Part shown: one piece after another, positions 1-6,046 of the stretch
How the letters are laid out: each line of letters begins with the position of its first letter
How positions within the stretch are numbered: the first letter of the stretch is position 1
NCBI GenBank assembly: GCA_959596515.1
Contig: CAUFXR010000052.1
Coordinates: 1 to 17,503 of the forward strand
Reading direction: 5' to 3'
Origin: an uncultured Oscillospiraceae bacterium
GTDB taxonomy: Bacteria > Bacillota > Clostridia > Oscillospirales > Acutalibacteraceae
Length of the DNA stretch: 17,503 bases
Program-made: the position numbers and the translations under genes
The notes under the pieces: generated by a model
Told to the model about the DNA's origin: nothing
The model's input: only the letters and a program-made list of their open reading frames with translations
The model's database searches: none

Positions 1-54
1 CTTCATTCACGCCAGGGGCTGCAAACCAATTTGCGCAAAACTCTTGACACTACC
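1..54. mobile_element. Possible end of an insertion sequence (weak)
   Basis: Read on the minus strand from 54 leftward, the sequence starts GGTAGTGTCAAGAGTTTTGC, which resembles from memory the terminal inverted repeats of some IS256-type (mutator family) elements. If so, the element would lie to the left, outside the window, with its edge at about position 54. No transposase domain is visible, and the matching other end and any target duplication cannot be seen. Only the terminal-repeat resemblance supports the call, so ordinary intergenic DNA is equally possible. Confidence 0.22.
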
Positions 55-142
55 ATGATATTTTAGGACCGGCCGATCATTCTAAGTCTTACGAACGAAT
101 GAAACCCAATAGGGTCCCGTAGCTAAACAACGGGCCGCAAAC
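55..142. other. Intergenic stretch with nested inverted repeats
   Basis: No convincing reading frame is present on either strand. The plus strand contains GGACC at 66-70 that can pair with GGTCC at 113-117, enclosing TCATTC at 77-82 that can pair with GAATGA at 97-102. A competing hairpin, CCCGT at 116-120 with ACGGG at 130-134, uses the same bases as the outer stem. It could be a small structured RNA or chance pairing; I recognise no known family. Confidence 0.25.
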
Positions 143-143
143 A

Positions 144-176
144 AAAAAGCCTATCCATATGACGGATAGGCTTTTT
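144..176. terminator. Bidirectional intrinsic terminator ending the his operon
   Basis: GCCTATCC at 149-156 pairs perfectly with GGATAGGC at 164-171 around a 7-base loop, and the stem is flanked by A5 on the left and T5 on the right. The symmetry makes it a terminator in both directions: on the minus strand the stem is followed by six T residues (148-143), suitable for ending the leftward his and flavodoxin-like transcript about 125 bases after the last stop codon. On the plus strand it would stop any rightward transcript entering from outside the window. Confidence 0.88.
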
Positions 177-230
177 CTGATACAAATTTCTTGCGCGGCC
201 AATGAACTTGTGCGGCCATTAATGATCTTA

Positions 231-268
231 TTGTTGATCTTAGAAAAACTTGTTGATCTTAGAAAAAC
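231..268. repeat. Two-copy 19-bp tandem repeat
   Basis: TTGTTGATCTTAGAAAAAC occurs twice back to back at 231-249 and 250-268 with no mismatch. A degenerate partial third unit (AATGATCTTA, 221-230) precedes it. Just upstream, TGCGCGGCCAAT (from about 192) and TGTGCGGCCATT (from about 210) form another imperfect duplicated pair. The repeats lie in the 3' untranslated region between the flavodoxin-like gene and the terminator, so they look like local slippage duplications rather than a mobile element. Confidence 0.85.
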
Positions 269-300
269 AATAAAATAATAAGATGTACAGCTGTGGCTTC

Positions 301-723
301 TTACAGGAGAGAATCCACTACCTTATTGGACCAGGCCACTGCCTTTTTCAGATCTTCATCACTTACCTTGCCGGCCTTGAACAAACCGCCCTTAACATGG
401 CAGGTAAATATATCGTCCAACACATTAACGCCGTTGTTTTTCAAGATAGACTTTAATTCATCCAGCTTGCTAACATCGTCACCGGCGCAGAAAAACGCAA
501 CATTCTTGGTTCTGTTGGGATTTAAATCTCTGACAAACGCATTCACCTGCTTATCGATGGCTTTGTTGGTTTCAAGACCAATCAGCAATAGTTTCTGCGC
601 CTCGCAGGGATATGCCGGAGGAATTTGATCTCCCTTTGTCTGCTGCTCTCTGGCAATCGCCCGAGCCAGTGCTTCCGCGTTTCCTGCTTTTGAATAATAA
701 AGAACTGTCATTTTGTACTTCAT
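301..723 (-). CDS. Small flavodoxin-like protein
   Basis: The 140-residue product looks like a short flavodoxin-fold protein, which would bind FMN in the cytoplasm and act in electron transfer or as a reductase partner. The N-terminus has a hydrophobic beta strand (TVLYYSKAGNAEALA, residues 6-20) in the position of the flavodoxin phosphate-binding loop, followed by a helix. Later strands are LLLIGLE (about 45-51) and KNVAFFCAGD (about 73-82), where the flavin-contacting loops normally lie. The loop is SKAGNAE rather than the canonical T-x-T-G-x-T, so FMN binding is inferred. It is slightly shorter than typical flavodoxins. The ATG at 723 has GGAGG at 738-734, spacing 10. It is the last gene before the terminator, 132 bases after hisE, and may be cotranscribed or use its own weak promoter. 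I know of no direct role in histidine synthesis. Fold fairly sure; function unknown. Confidence 0.8.
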   Translation of the reverse strand: MKYKMTVLYYSKAGNAEALARAIAREQQTKGDQIPPAYPCEAQKLLLIGLETNKAIDKQVNAFVRDLNPNRTKNVAFFCAGDDVSKLDELKSILKNNGVNVLDDIFTCHVKGGLFKAGKVSDEDLKKAVAWSNKVVDSLL

Positions 724-748
724 GCTTCCAATGCCTCCAAAACTTTAT

Positions 749-766
749 TATATTTATGATAACACA
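749..766 (-). promoter_or_regulatory. Candidate extended -10 promoter of the flavodoxin-like gene
   Basis: Within the AT-rich gap between hisE and the flavodoxin-like gene, the minus strand reads TGTTATCAT (764-756), a TGn-extended -10 element. Transcription would start near 749. No good -35 hexamer lies 17 bases upstream (a T-rich run is found there). A second box, TATAAT at 752-747, would start transcription almost on the ribosome binding site and is less likely. No strong terminator separates it from hisE, so readthrough remains possible. Confidence 0.3.
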
Positions 767-855
767 TAAATTAGGGAGAAAAAATGAACAAATCAATAAT
801 TTTCAAAAGAATCCCTACTAAATTTTAGGACTATTTCTATCGATATTTCACAAAG

Positions 856-1188
856 TTAACTATTTTTATCCACCTGATGGAAAGTTTTTAGATTTCCGGT
901 TTTCTCACTGCGCTTATCCAGTTCTGCCAGAACATCCGAGAGCGGAATCCCCTCGCAGACCATCATGACCATTAAATGATACAGCAAATCGGAAATTTCC
1001 AACACGGTTTCGTGGTTATCTCCGTTCTTTGCCGCAATGATGGTTTCGCTGCATTCCTCCCCAACCTTCTTCAAAATTTTATCCAAACCCTTTTCAAACA
1101 GATAGCAGGTATAAGATCCTTCCTTAGGTTGTTCTTTCCTATTGATCACGGTCTGATAAAGGGCCTCTAACACCTCATTTGACTTCAT
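856..1188 (-). CDS. hisE: Phosphoribosyl-ATP pyrophosphatase
   Basis: This enzyme hydrolyses phosphoribosyl-ATP to phosphoribosyl-AMP and pyrophosphate, step 2 of histidine biosynthesis, in the cytoplasm. The 110-residue protein is the usual size for stand-alone HisE and is all alpha helical. The MazG-like metal site is visible as GEECSE (about residues 43-48) and EISDLLYH (about 64-71), whose acidic residues bind magnesium. The ATG at 1188 has AGGAGG with 8-base spacing and lies inside the end of the preceding gene, overlapping it by 14 bases, which suggests translational coupling. In many bacteria hisI and hisE are fused; here HisI is joined to HisA instead and HisE stands alone. Identification is firm. 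Confidence 0.96.
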   Translation of the reverse strand: MKSNEVLEALYQTVINRKEQPKEGSYTCYLFEKGLDKILKKVGEECSETIIAAKNGDNHETVLEISDLLYHLMVMMVCEGIPLSDVLAELDKRSEKTGNLKTFHQVDKNS

Positions 1189-2236
1189 GGTCTGTTCCTC
1201 CTGTTACTGTAATTTCATTAAAAAAGCAACTATGGGCGCCTGTGTGGCAAGCGGGACCCGTCTGCTCTACCTGCACTAACAGCGTATCATCGTCACAATC
1301 GCCAAAAATGGCTACCACCTTTTGCAAATGTCCTGAAGTCGCTCCCTTATTCCAAAGCTCTTTTCTGGAACGACTGTAAAACCAGGTGTAACCCGTATCC
1401 AGAGTGAGCTGCATGGATTCCCGGTTCATATAAGCCAACATTAATACCTGACCTGTAGAAGCCTCCTGGACAATCGCCGGCAAAAGCTCACTTTTTTGGA
1501 AATATTTATCTGTAAAGGAATTTCCCTTTGCAAGAAAGACCGCTTTTTGCAGATCAATTCCTCCTGTATAAAGAGCCTTTCCACAAATAGCGCCATATAG
1601 ATTTTCATCCCGCAACCTGCGAATATCCTCTATGGTTGAAACTCCTCCGCTAGCCACAATATCACAACTCACCGTTTCGTTGAGACGCTTTAGCTGTTCT
1701 ATATTAGGTCCTTGCAGCATTCCGTCTTTTGCAATATCAGTAAAGATAATAACCTTTACACCTATTTGTTCCATTTTTTCCGCCAAATCCAGATAGTGGA
1801 CGTTCGAAGTATCCATCCAGCCTTCCGCGGCCACCATTTCATTTCTGGCATCAATTCCTACGGCAATCTGATCGCCATATTTTTCTACCGCCTTGGCTAC
1901 CAAATGCGGATCTTTCACCGCAGCCGAACCTAAAATCACCCGGGAAATACCGTTTTGCAGGTAATAATCCACTGTTTCCATGTTCCGGATACCGCCGCCC
2001 AATTCTACCTTCAAATTGGTTTTTTCCGCGATTTCCAGAAAAATTTTCTGATTCACTATCGTGGCATCTTTAGCGCCATCCAAATCCACCATATGAATCC
2101 ACTCAGCGCCGGCTGTCTGAAAGGATAACGCGGTTTCCAATGGATTTTCGGCTACCTTATGGGCCGTCTGATAGTCTCCTTTTCGCAGCCTCACGCAGGT
2201 TCCGTCCTTAATGTCAATGGCAGGTAACAGTATCAT
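1175..2236 (-). CDS. hisA/hisI: Fused HisA isomerase - HisI cyclohydrolase
   Basis: A 353-residue two-domain enzyme. Residues 1 to about 238 form HisA, the ProFAR isomerase TIM barrel of step 4: it opens with LPAIDIKDG (Asp8), has VGIDAR (Asp129) and FTDIAKDG (Thr166), matching the catalytic residues of Thermotoga HisA, and phosphate-binding loops at GGGI (about 80-83) and SGGVS (196-200). Residues about 248-341 form HisI, phosphoribosyl-AMP cyclohydrolase (step 3), with LMLAYMN, WFYSRSR, GDCDDD (312-317) and CHTGAHSC (330-337), the zinc and magnesium ligands. The fusion has one continuous reading frame with a short linker. ATG at 2236 was chosen because it begins the HisA barrel and follows AAGGAGAA; upstream in-frame codons lie inside hisB. 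It follows hisB by 13 bases and overlaps hisE by 14. It is HisA, not the related HisF. hisF, often found between hisA and hisI, is absent. Confidence 0.95.
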   Translation of the reverse strand: MILLPAIDIKDGTCVRLRKGDYQTAHKVAENPLETALSFQTAGAEWIHMVDLDGAKDATIVNQKIFLEIAEKTNLKVELGGGIRNMETVDYYLQNGISRVILGSAAVKDPHLVAKAVEKYGDQIAVGIDARNEMVAAEGWMDTSNVHYLDLAEKMEQIGVKVIIFTDIAKDGMLQGPNIEQLKRLNETVSCDIVASGGVSTIEDIRRLRDENLYGAICGKALYTGGIDLQKAVFLAKGNSFTDKYFQKSELLPAIVQEASTGQVLMLAYMNRESMQLTLDTGYTWFYSRSRKELWNKGATSGHLQKVVAIFGDCDDDTLLVQVEQTGPACHTGAHSCFFNEITVTGGTDHEVK

Positions 2237-2249
2237 GAAATTCTTCTCC

Positions 2250-2825
2250 TTATAAGATTCCTTTGGTAGAAAGCACGCCGGCTCCAGTTTCCTGAACCGC
2301 CGCCTTGAACGCATGGGCGGCCGCCTTATAAACAGCCTCGGTCATGTGGTGGGAATTTTTACCGTATTCGCACTTTAAGTGAAGGGTGATCCCGGCCTGG
2401 AACGCCAAAGCACGGAAAAACTCCTCTGTCATACAGGAATCGTAATCTCCGATTCTCTCCTCCGGGAATGAGGCGTCAAACACCAAAAATGGCCTGCCGC
2501 TGATATCCACCGCGGAAAAAGCCAGGGCTTCATCCATCGGGACAAAAAAGGAACCAAAACGCTGAATCCCGCCTTTATTCCCCAATGCCTGACACAAAGC
2601 TTGACCAATCACGATACCGGTGTCTTCAATAGTATGATGGCAGTCCACATACAAATCACCTTCCGTATGCACCTTTAACCCGAATCCTCCATGGACCGCA
2701 AAGGAGTTCAGCATGTGGTCAAAAAATCCTACGCCGGTGGAAATTTCCACCGGACCGCCGTCTAAGGACAACCACACGGTGATCTGGGTTTCTTTGGTGG
2801 ATCTTGTGATTTCAGCCGTTCTCAT
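2250..2825 (-). CDS. hisB: Imidazoleglycerol-phosphate dehydratase
   Basis: HisB dehydrates imidazole glycerol phosphate to imidazole acetol phosphate, a manganese-dependent cytoplasmic step. At 191 residues it is the monofunctional form, with no histidinol phosphatase domain. The duplicated metal-binding motifs are present: DHMLNSFAVHGG (about 36-47) and HHTIEDTG (63-70) in the first half, and NSHHMTEAVYKAAA (157-170) in the second. Its ATG overlaps the hisC stop as ATGA, with AAGGAGG inside the end of hisC, so translation is probably coupled. Its substrate is made by HisH-HisF, whose genes are not in this window. Identification is firm. Confidence 0.97.
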   Translation of the reverse strand: MRTAEITRSTKETQITVWLSLDGGPVEISTGVGFFDHMLNSFAVHGGFGLKVHTEGDLYVDCHHTIEDTGIVIGQALCQALGNKGGIQRFGSFFVPMDEALAFSAVDISGRPFLVFDASFPEERIGDYDSCMTEEFFRALAFQAGITLHLKCEYGKNSHHMTEAVYKAAAHAFKAAVQETGAGVLSTKGIL

Positions 2826-3901
2826 GATTTTCCCTCCTTATTTTCGAACCATAAGCGCCATAGTCTCAGAACTTCGGCGTTTTCTTCCGGAGAACCGGCG
2901 GTAATCCGGAGATACTTGCCCATATAACGGATTGCCACCTGATTGTTCAGCAGGAACTCAAAAATTTCACGGGCTTCTCCAGCGGCTTTGGGCTTTATGA
3001 ACACAAAATTTGTATCTGGTTTCCAAAGCTCATATTTCCCGGGAAATTCCTTCTGGACGGCCAAAAGAGCTTTGTACAGCTCTTCCCTCTGATGGATAAT
3101 CTGTTCTCTGGCCTGTTCCAGAAGCTCTTTGTGCTGGAACAAAACCGTACCCGCCATTTGGGTAAAGGAATTCACATTATAAGGAGATTTTACCGCCCGC
3201 AGAGCGTTGGACAGCCGCTCATTGGCAACGGCGAATCCCAACCGGATGGCGGCGCAGCCCACCGCCTTTGAACTGGTACGGAGGATCATTAGATTCTCAT
3301 AGTTCTCCACCTCTGAAAGCAGCGACTGATCCCAGAAATCCATATAAGCCTCATCCAGAACGACCAGGCTGTCTACAGACCGGATCAGTTTTCTCACCTG
3401 TGCCCGGTCCAGTCCTAAGGAAGTGGGATTACAGGGATTGGAAAACAGAATCATTTTCGCGTTGGTTTCCTTCGCCTTGTGAATAAGCTGATCCACGTCG
3501 ATAGACAACTCTGGACCTTTGTCCAAAACTACGCAATTCACTTCTGAGATCGAAGCGTAAAATTGGTACATAGAGAAATCCGGCGCCACCGTCAGCATGA
3601 CGTCGCCTTTCATCAAAAAAGCGTTGACTAAAATAGAGATCAGTTCATCTGACCCATTTCCCGCGGTGACAAATTTAGGGTCTATCCCATAATACTGGGC
3701 AAAAGCCCGGCATAGTTCCCCGCCTACCGGATCCGGATAACGGTTAAAATCTAATTCTGCCACTCTCTTTTGGATCTCTTCCAACACCGGTTTCGGCAGA
3801 GGAAGATATGATTCATTAGCATCCAATCGGATCCGAAAAGTTCCGCTGATTGGCTCATAAGGAGTTAATTCCCTGATTTTATCATTTAAAGCGTAGGACA
3901 A
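2822..3901 (-). CDS. hisC: Histidinol-phosphate aminotransferase (TTG start)
   Basis: HisC is a PLP-dependent class I/II aminotransferase that converts imidazole acetol phosphate plus glutamate to histidinol phosphate. With the start chosen here it has 359 residues, the usual length. Visible motifs are LDANES (27-32), NRYPDP (53-58), GNGSDEL (81-87), SNPCNPT (154-160), LDEAYMDF (182-189) and SSKAVGCAAIRLGF (210-223), with Lys212 as the Schiff-base lysine. I place the start at TTG 3901, because AAGGAGG lies at 3916-3910 with ideal 8-base spacing. The in-frame ATG at 3925 would place this ribosome binding site inside the gene and has no good site of its own; an ATG at 3979 lies in the hairpin-bearing gap. 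The gene is separated from hisD by 192 bases but overlaps hisB by 4. Confidence 0.95.
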   Translation of the reverse strand: MSYALNDKIRELTPYEPISGTFRIRLDANESYLPLPKPVLEEIQKRVAELDFNRYPDPVGGELCRAFAQYYGIDPKFVTAGNGSDELISILVNAFLMKGDVMLTVAPDFSMYQFYASISEVNCVVLDKGPELSIDVDQLIHKAKETNAKMILFSNPCNPTSLGLDRAQVRKLIRSVDSLVVLDEAYMDFWDQSLLSEVENYENLMILRTSSKAVGCAAIRLGFAVANERLSNALRAVKSPYNVNSFTQMAGTVLFQHKELLEQAREQIIHQREELYKALLAVQKEFPGKYELWKPDTNFVFIKPKAAGEAREIFEFLLNNQVAIRYMGKYLRITAGSPEENAEVLRLWRLWFENKEGKS

Positions 3902-3909
3902 CGCAAACG

Positions 3910-3916
3910 CCTCCTT
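3910..3916 (-). promoter_or_regulatory. Ribosome binding site that decides the hisC start
   Basis: The minus strand reads AAGGAGG here, a full anti-16S match, 8 bases before an in-frame TTG at 3901. This supports the TTG rather than the upstream ATG at 3925 as the start of hisC. Confidence 0.8.
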
Positions 3917-3970
3917 TTTGTCCATTTTACAGTGGATTAATTGCCGCCGAATATGGCCCCACACACTCGC

Positions 3971-4000
3971 AAAAAGCAAACTTGAGTATTCAAACTTGCT
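3971..4000 (-). terminator. Terminator-like hairpin inside the his operon
   Basis: On the minus strand AGCAAGTTTGA (4000-3990) and TCAAGTTTGCT (3985-3975) can form an 11-base-pair RNA stem with two G-U pairs around an ATAC tetraloop, followed immediately by TTTT (3974-3971). This is the shape of an intrinsic terminator placed between hisD and hisC. The U tract is short, so it may be only partial. I could not find a clear antiterminator pairing upstream. Confidence 0.55.
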
Positions 4001-4093
4001 ATCTACGGCTTCATCGACCGCTATCGCCTTTCATCTTTGGCAGCATCCCCAGATATCATTGTTACGAATAATGGTTTCACATTTTCCGTCTAT

Positions 4094-5377
4094 TCAGAAT
4101 CTCACTTCAATGGAGTGGGCGTGAGCGGTTAATCCCTCTGCCTGGGCAATGGAGACAATCGGATTCTTAGCCTCTCGCAGGGCGCTTTCCGTGTAGTAAA
4201 TAAAGCTGGATTTTTTGATAAAACTGTCCACTGACAAAGGCGAAAAGAATCGGGCGGTACCAGAGGTGGGCAACACATGGTTCGGGCCCGCGTAATAATC
4301 TCCCAAAGGCTCCGGGCTGTAATTTCCCAAAAACACTGAGCCAGCGTTATCCAGCCTGCCAATATACTCCATTGGATTGGCGCAGCAGACTTCTAAATGC
4401 TCTGGTGCCAGCTCATTGGCAAAATCCACCGCTTCATCCATACTGCGGCAGACGAGGATCATCCCAAAATCTCTCAGGGACGCTTCAATAATCTCTTTTC
4501 TGGACAGGGATTTTACCTGCTTTTCCAGCTCTTTTTTGGTTTTTTCCGCAATCTTCTGAGAGGGCGTCAGCAAAATTGCGGAAGCCAGTTTGTCATGCTC
4601 CGCCTGGGACATCAAATCCGCCGCTAAAAACTCTGGTTTAGCGGTTTCGTCGGCCAGCACTAAAATCTCGCTGGGTCCGGCGATCATGTCGATATCCACC
4701 ACGCCGTAAAGCTGCTTTTTGGCTGTGGCCACAAAAATATTACCTGGGCCGACAATTTTATCCACCTTTGGCACCCGCTGGGTACCGAAAGCCAAGGCTG
4801 CCACAGCCTGCGCGCCTCCCATCAAAAACACCCGATCCACACCGGCAATAGAGGCTGCCGCTAAAATATCCTGGTTGGGCTTTCCGTCTTTTCCGGGAGG
4901 TGTCACCATGATTAGCTCTTTTACCCCGGCAATCTTGGCCGGAATAGCGTTCATTAGTACAGAAGATGGATACGCCGCCGTGCCGCCCGGCACATACAAG
5001 CCAACACGATGCAGGCCTCGAATTCTCTGGCCTAAAATAACGCCGTCCTTCTTGGTTTCCAGCCAGCTTTGCTGGACCTGGCGGCGGTGAAAATCGCCAA
5101 TATTCTCTGCGGCTCGGCGCAGAGAATCTAAAAACTCCGGATCCCGGCTGTTTTTCGCTTCTTCTAATTCCTCTTTGGAAATTTCCAGGCGCTCCGGCGC
5201 TTTTCCGTCAAATTTCACAGTATATTCTTTGACAGCGTCGTCTCCCCGCTCCTTAACCTGGGAGATAATCTGCGCTACGGATTGATTCACTTTTTCATCC
5301 ACTTCTCCGCTTCTTTTCTTCAGTTGGCGGATGAACTCCAATTCCACCGCTCCGTCGGCTTTCACAACAGGAATCAT
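4094..5377 (-). CDS. hisD: Histidinol dehydrogenase
   Basis: HisD carries out the last two steps of the pathway, oxidising L-histidinol to L-histidine with two NAD+. The 427 residues are the family length. Zinc ligands by comparison with the E. coli enzyme are Gln258 and His261 (in MSQAEHDK), Asp360 and His419, and the catalytic pair is Glu326-His327 in ELAPEHLEV. KIVGPGNIFVATAK (207-220) and GPNHVLPTSGTARF (364-377) are also typical. The ATG overlaps the hisG stop as ATGA. All key residues are present, so the enzyme should be active. Confidence 0.97.
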   Translation of the reverse strand: MIPVVKADGAVELEFIRQLKKRSGEVDEKVNQSVAQIISQVKERGDDAVKEYTVKFDGKAPERLEISKEELEEAKNSRDPEFLDSLRRAAENIGDFHRRQVQQSWLETKKDGVILGQRIRGLHRVGLYVPGGTAAYPSSVLMNAIPAKIAGVKELIMVTPPGKDGKPNQDILAAASIAGVDRVFLMGGAQAVAALAFGTQRVPKVDKIVGPGNIFVATAKKQLYGVVDIDMIAGPSEILVLADETAKPEFLAADLMSQAEHDKLASAILLTPSQKIAEKTKKELEKQVKSLSRKEIIEASLRDFGMILVCRSMDEAVDFANELAPEHLEVCCANPMEYIGRLDNAGSVFLGNYSPEPLGDYYAGPNHVLPTSGTARFFSPLSVDSFIKKSSFIYYTESALREAKNPIVSIAQAEGLTAHAHSIEVRF

Positions 5378-6033
5378 TTGCTCTCCTCCTTTTTCCGTCC
5401 CAAAGAGGCTTTCGCCGCCTCCATTCGGTCGGCCAGATTCTCAATCTCCTGCTTTCTAAGCTTCAGACTGGCCACATTGGCAATCAGCCGGGCGGAAATC
5501 GGCGCTACATCGTCGATCACTTCCAGGCCGTTTTCTCTTAAGGTGGAACCAGTTTCCACGATATCCACAATAGCGTCGGACAAACCCAGCAGGGGAGCTA
5601 ATTCCACAGAGCCCTCGATCTTGATGATTCTGACGTCCATGCCCTTTTCTTCCACATAATTCCTAGTAACATTAGGATATTTGGTGGCAATGGTCTTAGC
5701 GGAGTATCCACCGAAAAAATCCTTGTTTTTGGGCCCGGCCAAGGCGAACTTGCATTTGCCGAAACCCAGATCTAAAATTTCATAAAAACCCGTGCCATTT
5801 TCCAGGATGGTGTCTTTTCCCACCACGCCTAAATCACAGACACCGTGTTCCACATAAGTAATCACATCCGCCGCTTTCGCAAGCACCGCCTCAATTTCTC
5901 CGTTTCCCACCGGTAAAATTAATTTTCTGCCTTTTTCCCGGAGCGCGGAGCAATCCAGTCCCATTTCCTCGAATAAACCCACGGTGTCCCGTTCCAGACG
6001 GCCTTTGGTAAGCGCGATTCTGAGAGGCTTCAT
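5374..6033 (-). CDS. hisG: ATP phosphoribosyltransferase, short form
   Basis: HisG joins ATP and PRPP to make phosphoribosyl-ATP, the committed step of histidine synthesis. At 219 residues it is the short form, which lacks the C-terminal allosteric domain and works as a hetero-octamer with HisZ, encoded just upstream. Motifs include LTKGRLE (8-14), GVCDLGVVGKDTI (64-76) and the PRPP-binding loop DAIVDIVETGSTL (153-165). ATG 6033 is chosen because it begins the family-typical sequence and follows AAGGGAGA; an upstream in-frame ATG at 6156 lies within hisZ. The gap to hisZ is 13 bases. Feedback inhibition by histidine would act through HisZ. Confidence 0.96.
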   Translation of the reverse strand: MKPLRIALTKGRLERDTVGLFEEMGLDCSALREKGRKLILPVGNGEIEAVLAKAADVITYVEHGVCDLGVVGKDTILENGTGFYEILDLGFGKCKFALAGPKNKDFFGGYSAKTIATKYPNVTRNYVEEKGMDVRIIKIEGSVELAPLLGLSDAIVDIVETGSTLRENGLEVIDDVAPISARLIANVASLKLRKQEIENLADRMEAAKASLGRKKEESK

Positions 6034-6046
6034 TTGGTTTTCTCCC

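Larger units (their letters stand above)
3902..4093 (-). other. 192-bp hisD-hisC spacer, probable inserted element
   Basis: All other junctions within the his genes, from hisZ to hisE, are 13-base gaps or overlaps, while this one spans 192 bases without a plausible gene. On the minus strand it contains an imperfect hairpin near 4074-4058 (CATTATT ... AACAATG) and a terminator-like hairpin at 4000-3971, followed by a G- and C-rich stretch and then the hisC ribosome binding site. It could be a dispersed intergenic repeat, an attenuator, or the scar of a lost gene; I see no terminal inverted repeats or target duplication. Confidence 0.5.

Noticed and set aside
1175..2236. The HisA domain could be HisF, explaining the missing cyclase
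   Set aside because: The N-terminal LPAIDIKDG and the VDLDGAKD segment are HisA-type; HisF would show a PCLDV-type start and different phosphate loops.
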